From Acidobacteriota bacterium (GTDB lineage Bacteria > Acidobacteriota > Blastocatellia > Pyrinomonadales > Pyrinomonadaceae): 5,887 bases of DNA. Location of the stretch: assembly GCA_019247865.1 (NCBI GenBank), contig JAFBAJ010000793.1:1-5887 (forward strand), read 5' to 3'. Position numbers and translations under genes: made by a program. Numbering within the stretch: the stretch's first letter is position 1; the number at the start of each line of letters is the position of its first letter. Positions 1 through 5,887 of the stretch are shown here, one piece after another. The notes beneath the pieces were generated by a model. That model did no database searches, was not told the origin of the DNA, and saw nothing but the letters and a program-made list of their open reading frames with translations.

Positions 1-930
<930 letters not shown>

Positions 931-953
931 AAAATTCCAGCCGATGGAAATGA

Positions 954-991
954 AAAAGAGCAGCCGTCATTAATCCGACGGCTGCTCTTTT
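954..991. terminator. Bidirectional intrinsic terminator between convergent genes
   Basis: The arms 954-968 (AAAAGAGCAGCCGTC) and 977-991 (GACGGCTGCTCTTTT) are perfect 15-base reverse complements around an 8-base loop (969-976). The GC-rich core is flanked by an A run on the left and a T run on the right, so RNA from either strand ends in a stem followed by U residues. It starts 23 bases after the stop of the plus-strand ligase gene and 21 bases beyond the stop of the minus-strand GH25 gene, the expected place for a terminator shared by convergent units. Confidence 0.93.
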
Positions 992-1012
992 CATTAAGCC
1001 TGAAAACTGCTC

Positions 1013-1696
1013 TTACTGCGTTGGCGGCGCACTGTTGTCATCCGGCTGAGTGTTGTCCTCCGGCTGGGCTTCGTCGTCCGGGTATCCGGCCAGAACTCTC
1101 AACCTGTCCAGCTCGCCGTTAAACCTGTTCAGGTCGACCGCGCCGGTGATGCCATTGACATGACCTGTCTCGGAATACTGCCAGAACGTCCAGACGCTCC
1201 ACGCGCTGGGGAGATTCGGGCCGGGGGCGTTCGTGTACTGCGCGACCCACAGCGGCTGGTTGTTGAACTGTGTCGGGTTGCCGAGCGTATCGCGCCAGAA
1301 GGGCGTGCCCGTGTAGATGATGGCCTGACGGCCGGGCAAAGCGCTTTCGACCGTCTCGATCCATTTGGCGACGCCGTCGATGACCGTGCTCGCGCTCTGG
1401 CCGCCGTCATTATTTTCAACGTCGATCACCGGCGGCAGATCGCCCGGCCCCAGCGACTGAACCATCGAGACGAGGAGGTCGGCCTGTGCTACCGGGTCCT
1501 GGCTGGCGCGGAAAAATTGATAAACGCCGCGCATGATGCCCGCGGCTTTCATGCCCGCCCAGTTCTGTGCAAAGAAGGCGTCCGTGCTCGAAGTTCCATA
1601 CGAGACGCGCGCAAAAGCAAACGTATTACCGGCCGCCGCGACGGCAGGCCAGTTGACGTTGCCCTGATATTTGGAAACATCTATCCCTTGTAACAT
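1013..1696 (-). CDS. GH25 family lysozyme-like glycoside hydrolase
   Basis: This 227-residue protein is a single GH25 (Chalaropsis/cellosyl-type) muramidase domain, a family that cleaves the MurNAc-GlcNAc bond of peptidoglycan. The opening GIDVSKYQG (4-12) carries the family's first active-site Asp (D6). PPVIDVENN (88-96) carries the D-x-E pair D92/E94, with E94 the likely acid catalyst. WTFWQYSETG (169-178) and AVDLNRFNG (186-194) are the usual closing strands. Residues 205-227 form an acidic, Pro/Gln-rich tail containing a six-residue tandem repeat. No signal peptide or membrane segment is visible, so export would need another route, or the protein acts in the cytoplasm or after lysis. The ATG at 1696 is well supported by a GGAAGGAG Shine-Dalgarno sequence 11 bases upstream. 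It lies 64 bases downstream of the amidotransferase gene and is probably last in that unit. A phage-derived endolysin is possible, but no other phage genes are present. Confidence 0.92.
   Translation of the reverse strand: MLQGIDVSKYQGNVNWPAVAAAGNTFAFARVSYGTSSTDAFFAQNWAGMKAAGIMRGVYQFFRASQDPVAQADLLVSMVQSLGPGDLPPVIDVENNDGGQSASTVIDGVAKWIETVESALPGRQAIIYTGTPFWRDTLGNPTQFNNQPLWVAQYTNAPGPNLPSAWSVWTFWQYSETGHVNGITGAVDLNRFNGELDRLRVLAGYPDDEAQPEDNTQPDDNSAPPTQ
1031..1066 (-). repeat. 18-bp tandem duplication in the GH25 C-terminal tail
   Basis: Two adjacent 18-base units (1049-1066 and 1031-1048) match at 16 of 18 positions and encode QPEDNT followed by QPDDNS (residues 211-222). One difference changes Glu to Asp and the other Thr to Ser, both conservative. 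The unit lies in a disordered-looking acidic linker beyond the catalytic domain, so copy-number change would probably be tolerated. Confidence 0.8.
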
Positions 1697-1707
1697 ATCC
1701 GGTGAGT

Positions 1708-1715
1708 CTCCTTCC
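1708..1715 (-). promoter_or_regulatory. Shine-Dalgarno site of the GH25 gene
   Basis: On the minus strand GGAAGGAG occurs 11 bases before the ATG at 1696. It is the strongest ribosome-binding site in the window and fixes the GH25 start. Confidence 0.8.
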
Positions 1716-1760
1716 GTTGGGTGAGAGTGGCCGGAGCAGTGAACGAAAGCAGTGCTTCAA

Positions 1761-2693
1761 TTATTCGCCACGCTTCAGCGATTCGAGCAGGAAGTTCTCG
1801 AAGATGATGCGTCCGTCGCGCGATTCGTTCGGATGCTCCCAGCGTGTGGCGCGCGTTCGGTCCCAGTCCTCGAAAGATTTTTCCAGGTGAAACTGCACGG
1901 TATAGATGAGTTGTTCTTCGGAGCGCTTGACCATCATCTGGTTGCGCGTGAGATATCCGGTGGCGAGCAGCTCGAAGCCCTCCGGCACGCGGTCGAGCTG
2001 GAGCCCGTGATTCTGCCACACGCGCAGGATCCGCGCCTCGCGCGTGTAGTCCTGCCAGATGCCTGAGTCCGCGTCATTGATGCCGCGAAAGATCGGATCG
2101 TCGGGCGCGACGATGCGGACGAGCTTGTACTGATATTCGTATGAGCGATTGGCGCGGTTCTGATGCTGCTCCTGATTGTCGAGCGTGACGACGCGCGCGC
2201 CGAAACTGAGGCCGATCAGTTGATGTCCCCCGCAGATGCCGAGCACGGGCGTGCGCGTCCGGCGGATAAAGGCGCTGAAATTTTCGAGGTGCTGCGGGTT
2301 GTAGTAATCGAAGTCGCTCAGGGTTCCGCTGAGCACGATGGCCTGCGGTTGAAACTCTGCGGCGGCCGTGCCGATCTCAGAGAGATGCGCTTTGCGCACG
2401 TCCGGATTTTTGACCAGTCGCTCGACGTTGTGCTCGATGTTGCTCATCGCCAGCCCGGAGATCTGGCGCTCGCGGCTCAACTGTTTCGAGACGTTCCGCC
2501 CCAGCTCCTTGATCGCCACTTCCGAGACATCGCTCTCCTGCAACAGGAGGTTGTTGACGAGCAGCACGCGCGCCTTCTCGATGCGCTTTTCGATTGGCTC
2601 GTAGCGGCAATACGTGCGCTGGTTGAAAGGAAAGGGGAGCGGTTCCGGTGCATCTGGCGGCAAGTTTTCGTTCAGCAGCATCTCTTCCATCAT
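1761..2693 (-). CDS. Class I glutamine amidotransferase (GATase1) domain protein
   Basis: This 310-residue protein has an intact class I GATase triad: the nucleophile Cys154 in LGICGGHQL (151-159), and His269 and Glu271 in VQFHLEKSF (266-274). The first strand is ARVLLVNNLLLQ (41-52). Between it and the oxyanion-side strand AIVLSGTLSDFDYYNP (118-133) lies an insert of about 60 charged, helix-prone residues, longer than in GuaA- or TrpG-like domains, and the usual SGGP turn reads SGTLSDF. The protein has no fused synthase domain, so it must work alone or with a separate partner. Members of this fold either release ammonia from glutamine for a synthetase or hydrolyse gamma-glutamyl amides. Which applies here cannot be read from the sequence. 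It lies 41 bases downstream of the unknown-function gene and 64 upstream of GH25. The start is uncertain: ATGs at 2693, 2690 and 2681 are all in frame, and none has a strong, well-spaced ribosome-binding site. Confidence 0.88.
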   Translation of the reverse strand: MMEEMLLNENLPPDAPEPLPFPFNQRTYCRYEPIEKRIEKARVLLVNNLLLQESDVSEVAIKELGRNVSKQLSRERQISGLAMSNIEHNVERLVKNPDVRKAHLSEIGTAAAEFQPQAIVLSGTLSDFDYYNPQHLENFSAFIRRTRTPVLGICGGHQLIGLSFGARVVTLDNQEQHQNRANRSYEYQYKLVRIVAPDDPIFRGINDADSGIWQDYTREARILRVWQNHGLQLDRVPEGFELLATGYLTRNQMMVKRSEEQLIYTVQFHLEKSFEDWDRTRATRWEHPNESRDGRIIFENFLLESLKRGE

Positions 2694-2734
2694 CAGGTTA
2701 TGTGTTTAGCGTCTCGCCCCGGTGGCGTTCACTT

Positions 2735-3328
2735 TCAGGCGCGACGCTGCTTTGTATTCTGATTAAATTGGGGGATTACTGTGCCCGCGCCTGCCTCAGC
2801 GATTTCCCGGCGGATGTCCGCGATCAAGGCTGAGCGCACGCGCGTGCGAAAGGCCGGGCTGCGTTCGGCGGCAGCCCGCTCGACTAATAATAGCATGCGA
2901 TGCCACGAAGATTCGAGTTCATCCGCGAGCAGAGAGATTTTGGTGATGTCGTAAGGCACCGCGACCTCCGTGCAGCCCGCGCGGGCAAAGACGGCCAGAT
3001 AGCGTGCCGTCGCCAGATCCGGGCACAGGATTCTGCGCCGGCCGGTTTTCAGCTCCACGCCGAGCAGCGTGTGCTGGATCTCAACGCGGTTCGCTTTGGC
3101 CTGCACCGGCAAAGCGTGCGAGCGCGTGCGCAGCTTCAGGATGCGCTCACGATAGAGCCGCGGCAACCACATCTCGCCCAAAGCCTCGCGCACCTCTTCC
3201 AAGCCGCGTTGCAGCGGCGAGGCCAACGCGACCTTCGCTGCTCTCGGCGTCGCGAAATTGGCTCCCCTCCGGGCGGTGATGGCTGCGCTCACATTCACAC
3301 GCTTCTTATACCAAATTTCAAAACTCAA
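2735..3328 (-). CDS. Protein of unknown function, TTG start
   Basis: I do not recognise this 197-residue protein. It is basic and Arg/Lys-rich in its first half (residues 9-70). The middle holds a likely alpha/beta segment, VEIQHTLLGVELKTGRRRIL (82-101) then CPDLATARYLAVFARAG (102-118) and EVAVPYDITK (121-130). A long amphipathic helical region follows (about 131-178), and there is no signal peptide or membrane segment. TTG at 3328 is preferred because TAAGG lies 7 bases upstream; GTG codons at residues 11 and 13 are alternatives, and the first ATG is only at residue 53. The frame is intact with GC-rich codon use like its neighbours, and the opposite-strand frames look like shadows, so it is probably real. 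It leads a possible three-gene unit with the amidotransferase and GH25 genes, and the mobile element sits just upstream, possibly separating it from its original promoter. Confidence 0.72.
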   Translation of the reverse strand: MSFEIWYKKRVNVSAAITARRGANFATPRAAKVALASPLQRGLEEVREALGEMWLPRLYRERILKLRTRSHALPVQAKANRVEIQHTLLGVELKTGRRRILCPDLATARYLAVFARAGCTEVAVPYDITKISLLADELESSWHRMLLLVERAAAERSPAFRTRVRSALIADIRREIAEAGAGTVIPQFNQNTKQRRA

Positions 3329-3335
3329 TAGCGAG

Positions 3336-3340
3336 CCTTA
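3336..3340 (-). promoter_or_regulatory. Shine-Dalgarno-like site supporting a TTG start
   Basis: TAAGG on the minus strand ends 7 bases before the TTG at 3328. It is a short match, but the spacing is right and no ATG lies near, so it decides the start of the unknown-function gene. It lies just outside the mobile element boundary at 3351. Confidence 0.5.
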
Positions 3341-3350
3341 CGTGGCCGTT

Positions 3351-3383
3351 ACGTGTCAGTACCGCCTGCGGTAGCGGGCGGGT
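3351..3383 (+). repeat. Left REP-like copy of the 33-bp inverted repeat
   Basis: It matches 3922-3954 as a perfect reverse complement over 33 bases. It begins ACGTGTCAGTACCGCC and ends GCGGGCGGGT. Within it TACCGC (3360-3365) can pair with GCGGTA (3368-3373), or alternatively CCGCC (3362-3366) with GGCGG (3377-3381), so single-stranded DNA or RNA could fold into a small GC-rich hairpin, as REP sequences do. It lies 3 bases beyond the transposase stop codon. Confidence 0.88.
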
Positions 3384-3386
3384 ATC

Positions 3387-3902
3387 TCAATCCTGATTAA
3401 AGTCAGGTAGATCATTACCTTGCCCATTGAGGACATAATCAATTGCGCGCGCAACGCTTCGCTCATTCCATAAATACCTTTTGCTGCCTTTATCTGCCCA
3501 GGGGCTGTGCGAAGATTGCCAACATCCATCTTGTCTCATTTGTCTCGTTGCATTCGCTTTAAAGGCATTTAGAGCAAGGGCAGGTTTTGCCTCGCCAATT
3601 GAAACGACCAGATGAATGTGATTGGTTCGAACATTAATTGCGCGCAGGAACCATCCACGTAAATTACAAGTTTCACGAACAGCAGATTCAACTGATTTGC
3701 GCTGGACATCGCTCAATATCAAAGGGTCGCCTTTAAGCTTTTGTAGATTGTGTTGCCGCCAATTCTCTGTGGGCGAAATATATGAGGACTGATAGAGATT
3801 GTGGAAACGATCTATTGAACCACGTTCGTCGCCATGCAGCCACGTTCCATAGCAACGAAATGTGATGAGATACGCTAATGGAATGTCCGTCTCATTCCAC
3901 AT
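3387..3902 (-). CDS. REP-associated tyrosine transposase (RAYT), Y1/HUH family
   Basis: This 171-residue protein has the IS200-like transposase fold. It begins with AYLITFRCYGTWLHGDERGS (10-29). The metal-binding HUH motif appears as NVRTNHIHLVVS (90-101; H95, H97), where the middle residue is Ile. SVARAIDYVLNGQG (149-162) contains Tyr156, the candidate nucleophile. Such enzymes cut and rejoin single-stranded DNA at REP hairpins, and the flanking 33-bp inverted repeats are the likely substrate. The length is normal for the family and the frame is complete, so it may be active. The ATG at 3902 has AGGA 5 bases upstream. Base composition is more AT-rich than neighbouring genes, consistent with acquisition. 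Alternatives such as a classical IS200/IS605 TnpA are less likely given the N-terminal motif and REP-like ends. Confidence 0.88.
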   Translation of the reverse strand: MWNETDIPLAYLITFRCYGTWLHGDERGSIDRFHNLYQSSYISPTENWRQHNLQKLKGDPLILSDVQRKSVESAVRETCNLRGWFLRAINVRTNHIHLVVSIGEAKPALALNAFKANATRQMRQDGCWQSSHSPWADKGSKRYLWNERSVARAIDYVLNGQGNDLPDFNQD

Positions 3903-3907
3903 ATCAA

Positions 3908-3911
3908 TCCT
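3908..3911 (-). promoter_or_regulatory. Shine-Dalgarno site of the RAYT gene
   Basis: AGGA on the minus strand lies 5 bases before the ATG at 3902, between the right REP copy and the start codon. This supports the start and shows that the element carries its own translation signal. Confidence 0.5.
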
Positions 3912-3921
3912 GCAACATAAG

Positions 3922-3954
3922 ACCCGCCCGCTACCGCAGGCGGTACTGACACGT
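3922..3954 (-). repeat. Right REP-like copy of the 33-bp inverted repeat
   Basis: This is the exact reverse complement of 3351-3383, beginning ACCCGCCCGCTACCGC on the plus strand. It ends 11 bases before the nuoN stop codon and lies 19 bases upstream of the transposase start. Its outer edge overlaps an 8-base palindrome ACACGTGT (3949-3956). As a GC-rich foldable sequence just after nuoN it could also slow transcription or protect the 3' end of nuoN mRNA; that is inference. Confidence 0.88.
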
Positions 3955-3965
3955 GTGCTCCCCCT

Positions 3966-5543
3966 CTAGCGTGAAACCCGGACGGGAGCGGAGGCGGGCG
4001 GTTTACGGAACGCGTCGAGGATGCGTCCGGGAAAGAGCCCGAGGTAGAAAGTCCCGAGCACGGTGATGACGAGCGCGATGGTGATGCTGACGGGCACGCT
4101 GGGCGCGCTCCATTCGGTCGTCCGCTCGCGGAAGAACATCACGATGATGAGGCGCAGATAGTAGTAGGCGGAGATGGCCGTGTTGATGACGCCGATGATG
4201 ACCAGCGCGTAATAGCCCATGTCGAGCGCCGAGCGAAAGACCATGATCTTGCCCATAAACCCGGCGGTCAAAGGCAGCCCCAGCATGCTCAGCAGAAAGA
4301 GCGAGAGCGCAAACGAGAGCACCGGCGCGCGAAAGCCGATGCCGTTATAGTCCTCGACCTCTGTCCGCCGGTCGTCCTTGCGCGAGATCATCGTCACGAC
4401 GGCAAAGGCTCCGAGGTTCATCACGGCGTAGGTCAGCATGTAAAAGGCGACGGCGGCCAGAGCCTCCGTGCGTCGAGTCGCGTCGCTCGCCGCGCCCGCC
4501 GCGACAAAACCGACCAGCGCATAACCCGCGTGCGCGATCGAAGAATAAGCGAGCATCCGCTTGACGTTGTTCTGCACGATGGCGACCAGATTGCCGACCG
4601 TCATCGTGATGATGGCGAGCAGGCTCAGGGCCGTGAGCCAGGCGTTGTGCAGCATCGCATCGGTCGTCAACGCGCCCGCCGAGGCGACGACGAACGGAAA
4701 GCCGAAGATAAAGACGCGGAGGAATGAAGCGAAGCCTGCGGCCTTAGGCCCGGCGGCCATAAAGGCCGTGACCGGAGTCGGCGCGCCCTCGTACACGTCC
4801 GGCGTCCAGACGTGAAACGGCGCGGTCGCAATCTTGAAGCCGAAACCCACGAGCATCATCGCCGCTCCGGCGAAGAGCAGCGCCGGATAGCGCGAATCGT
4901 TCAGCTGCTCTGCGATGAGCGAGATGTTCGTCGTGCCGGGCAACCCGCCGTTGGTCGCCGTCGCGCCGTAGATGAGCGCGATCCCGTAGAGCAGAAACGC
5001 AGAGGAGAAGGAGCCGAGAATAAAATATTTGAGCGACGATTCGTTCGAGCGCAGGTCCGAGCGGCGGAATCCGGCCATCACGTAAGTCGCGATGGAGAGA
5101 ATCTCAAGCCCCAGAAAGATGATCACCAGATCGTTGCCCGAAGCCATCAGCATCATCCCGGACGTGGCGAAGAGCAGCAGGGAATGAAACTCGCCCGCCG
5201 GCAGCCGCTCCGATTCCACCCACACCATCGAGATGAGAATGGTCATCGCCGAGACGAAGATGAAGATGAGAGTGAAACTGAGGCGCATCTCGTCGAGGAC
5301 GATCATTTTCCTGAACGCCATGTCGTTCGGCCCGACGTGCGTGACCCACAGCCAGACACAAGAGGCCGCCGCCGCGACGAGTCCGGCGAGCGCGAGTCCG
5401 CCCGTCATCCAACGCTGGCGCGGACGCGCGAACGCATCCACCATCATCACGACGACACCCGCGACGCCGACGATCAACTCCGGCAGGATGTACCAGAAGT
5501 TGAGATCGAGTTGATTGATTTGCAGTGCTAATAAAAAGTTCAT
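3966..5543 (-). CDS. nuoN: NADH-quinone oxidoreductase subunit N
   Basis: This 525-residue, very hydrophobic protein is one of the three antiporter-like membrane subunits of respiratory complex I and contributes a proton channel coupled to quinone reduction. It has about 14 likely membrane helices. Conserved features are FLGLEILSIATY (143-154, Glu147), SSLKYFILGSF (169-179, Lys172), GFGFKIATAPFHVWTPDVYE (233-252, Lys237), AAGPKAAG (263-270, Lys267), NNVKRMLAYSSIAHAGY (325-341, Lys329) and LPLTAGFMGK (423-432, Lys432). By context these match the charged residues essential for pumping in NuoN/antiporter proteins, so the subunit looks functional. It is slightly longer than the E. coli protein, with a basic C-terminal tail. 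The start at 5543 has an AAAGAGAG stretch close upstream. Upstream in the same direction is a redoxin-like gene, not nuoM; downstream is the REP transposase unit. Confidence 0.97.
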   Translation of the reverse strand: MNFLLALQINQLDLNFWYILPELIVGVAGVVVMMVDAFARPRQRWMTGGLALAGLVAAAASCVWLWVTHVGPNDMAFRKMIVLDEMRLSFTLIFIFVSAMTILISMVWVESERLPAGEFHSLLLFATSGMMLMASGNDLVIIFLGLEILSIATYVMAGFRRSDLRSNESSLKYFILGSFSSAFLLYGIALIYGATATNGGLPGTTNISLIAEQLNDSRYPALLFAGAAMMLVGFGFKIATAPFHVWTPDVYEGAPTPVTAFMAAGPKAAGFASFLRVFIFGFPFVVASAGALTTDAMLHNAWLTALSLLAIITMTVGNLVAIVQNNVKRMLAYSSIAHAGYALVGFVAAGAASDATRRTEALAAVAFYMLTYAVMNLGAFAVVTMISRKDDRRTEVEDYNGIGFRAPVLSFALSLFLLSMLGLPLTAGFMGKIMVFRSALDMGYYALVIIGVINTAISAYYYLRLIIVMFFRERTTEWSAPSVPVSITIALVITVLGTFYLGLFPGRILDAFRKPPASAPVRVSR

Positions 5544-5562
5544 CGCTCTCTTTAAGGTGACT

Positions 5563-5612
5563 GGTCAATGGTCAATGGACGAACGTTTTTCTTGCGCCAT
5601 TGAGCATTGACC
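5563..5612. repeat. Imperfect 16-bp inverted repeat upstream of nuoN
   Basis: GGTCAATGGTCAATGG (5563-5578) pairs with CCATTGAGCATTGACC (5597-5612) over 16 bases with one G-G mismatch (5571/5604), leaving an 18-base loop. The left arm is itself a tandem of the heptamer TGGTCAA (5562-5568, 5569-5575). It fills most of the 71-base gap between the redoxin-like gene and nuoN, starting 2 bases after the redoxin stop. No T run follows on the minus strand, so it does not look like a standard terminator. It may be a dispersed intergenic repeat, an mRNA-processing stem or a regulator site. Confidence 0.75.
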
Positions 5613-5614
5613 CT

Positions 5615-5887
5615 TCACTCTTCACCACTTGTTTGAGTTGCCAGAAGCTTGTCGATAATCCCGCGCATTTTAGTCTTGTAAGTCTCCGCGTCCGACATGC
5701 CGAAATGATTGGGCGAAGCGACCCTGCCCTGCGTGTCGAAGAAGATGACGAGCGGCATCCGGCGTTGCGGGGAAAACTGCGCGTAAGTCAATCCGGTCGG
5801 GTCGCGCAGGATCGGGAAGTTGATCTTCAGGGACTTCGCGAAAGAGCGCAGGTAAGCGTCGGATGTTTGCTGTTTCGTGTCCATGCT
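5615..5887 (-). CDS. Thioredoxin-fold (TlpA/peroxiredoxin-like) protein, C-terminal part
   Basis: The frame is open from the right edge to a TGA at 5615-5617, giving 90 visible residues. An ATG at 5884 falls within a typical V-S-x-D strand of the fold, so the true start lies outside the window. LKINFPILRDPTGLTYAQF (visible 20-38) is the usual redoxin segment after the central helix. RRMPLVIFFDTQGRV (42-56) holds the likely cis-proline (Pro45) and the following strand, and the last helix runs to about residue 83. The catalytic CxxC or peroxidatic Cys would be upstream and cannot be seen, so thiol-disulfide oxidoreductase versus peroxiredoxin is undecided, as is the presence of a signal or anchor. 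It is 71 bases upstream of nuoN on the same strand and may share its transcript. Confidence 0.83.
   Translation of the reverse strand, partial: SMDTKQQTSDAYLRSFAKSLKINFPILRDPTGLTYAQFSPQRRMPLVIFFDTQGRVASPNHFGMSDAETYKTKMRGIIDKLLATQTSGEE

Larger units (their letters stand above)
3351..3954 (-). mobile_element. REP-associated transposase unit (REP-RAYT-REP)
   Basis: This 604-base block has a perfect 33-bp inverted repeat at its ends and a single transposase gene filling the space between. Three 60-base lines inside it are each about 47 % GC, against 58-63 % in nuoN lines, which points to an outside origin. There is no target-site duplication at the edges (flanks CGTGGCCGTT and GTGCTCCCCC), as expected for HUH transposases that work on single-stranded DNA. 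The unit lies between the stop of nuoN and the unknown-function gene without disrupting either frame. The exact ends are inferred from the repeats alone. Confidence 0.82.

Noticed and set aside
1160..1693. 177-residue plus-strand open frame opposite the GH25 gene
   Set aside because: It has no recognisable motif, has an Arg-rich shadow composition, and overlaps almost all of a gene with a clear family signature.
1013..1696. Prophage remnant
   Set aside because: Only the GH25 domain is phage-compatible; there is no holin, tail, integrase or attachment site, and GH25 enzymes are also common in bacterial chromosomes.
2163..2762. 199-residue plus-strand open frame opposite the amidotransferase
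   Set aside because: It is antisense to a gene with an intact catalytic triad, and it has no ribosome-binding site or motif of its own that I can see.
3387..3912. Nine-base direct repeat TCAATCCTG at 3387-3395 and 3904-3912 as a target-site duplication
   Set aside because: Both copies lie inside the inverted repeats rather than outside them, and HUH transposases do not make duplications; probably chance.
4812..5531. 239-residue open frame on the plus strand, opposite nuoN
   Set aside because: It is antisense to the conserved membrane gene and its translation is full of Arg, His, Asp and Glu in low-complexity order, the usual mirror of hydrophobic codons in GC-rich DNA.
5563..5612. Intrinsic terminator between the redoxin-like gene and nuoN
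   Set aside because: The stem is not GC-rich and no T run follows it on the minus strand, so it was kept only as an inverted repeat.

Overview
The window looks like chromosomal DNA from a free-living, fairly GC-rich bacterium (about 60 % GC in the stretches of nuoN I counted). The mix of a YbdK-type carboxylate-amine ligase, a stand-alone GH25 lysozyme, a class I glutamine amidotransferase, a complex I subunit and a REP-type transposase would fit an Acidobacteriota genome. That placement is an impression from sequence style; there is no rRNA or other marker to prove it.

Layout. (1) 1-930, plus strand: the C-terminal five-sixths or so of a YbdK/GCS2-family carboxylate-amine ligase, cut by the left edge. 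(2) 954-991: a perfect 15-bp hairpin with A and T runs on its two sides, placed as a bidirectional terminator between convergent genes. (3) 1013-3328, minus strand, read right to left: a conserved-looking protein of unknown function with a TTG start (3328-2735), a class I glutamine amidotransferase with an intact Cys-His-Glu triad (2693-1761), and a GH25 lysozyme-like hydrolase (1696-1013). Their gaps are 41 and 64 bases, so they could be one transcription unit ending at the hairpin. (4) 3351-3954: a compact mobile element, a REP-associated tyrosine (Y1/HUH) transposase gene bracketed by a perfect 33-bp inverted repeat. It is clearly more AT-rich than its surroundings. (5) 3966-5543, minus strand: a full-length nuoN, the proton-pumping antiporter-like subunit N of NADH-quinone oxidoreductase. 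(6) 5563-5612: an imperfect 16-bp inverted repeat in the gap upstream of nuoN. (7) 5615-5887, minus strand: the C-terminal part of a thioredoxin-fold (TlpA/peroxiredoxin-like) protein, cut by the right edge.

How the parts relate. nuoN and the redoxin-like gene run in the same direction with a 71-base gap and may be co-transcribed. It is unusual that the gene just upstream of nuoN is a redoxin rather than nuoM. The amidotransferase and the GH25 protein are both hydrolases or transferases acting on amide or glycan bonds, and they lie opposite a peptide-bond-forming ligase. A shared role in gamma-glutamyl or cell-wall metabolism is possible but not shown. The best-supported notable item is the transposase with its paired REP repeats. 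I see no CRISPR array, tRNA or rRNA, and no gene-free stretch longer than about 100 bases.
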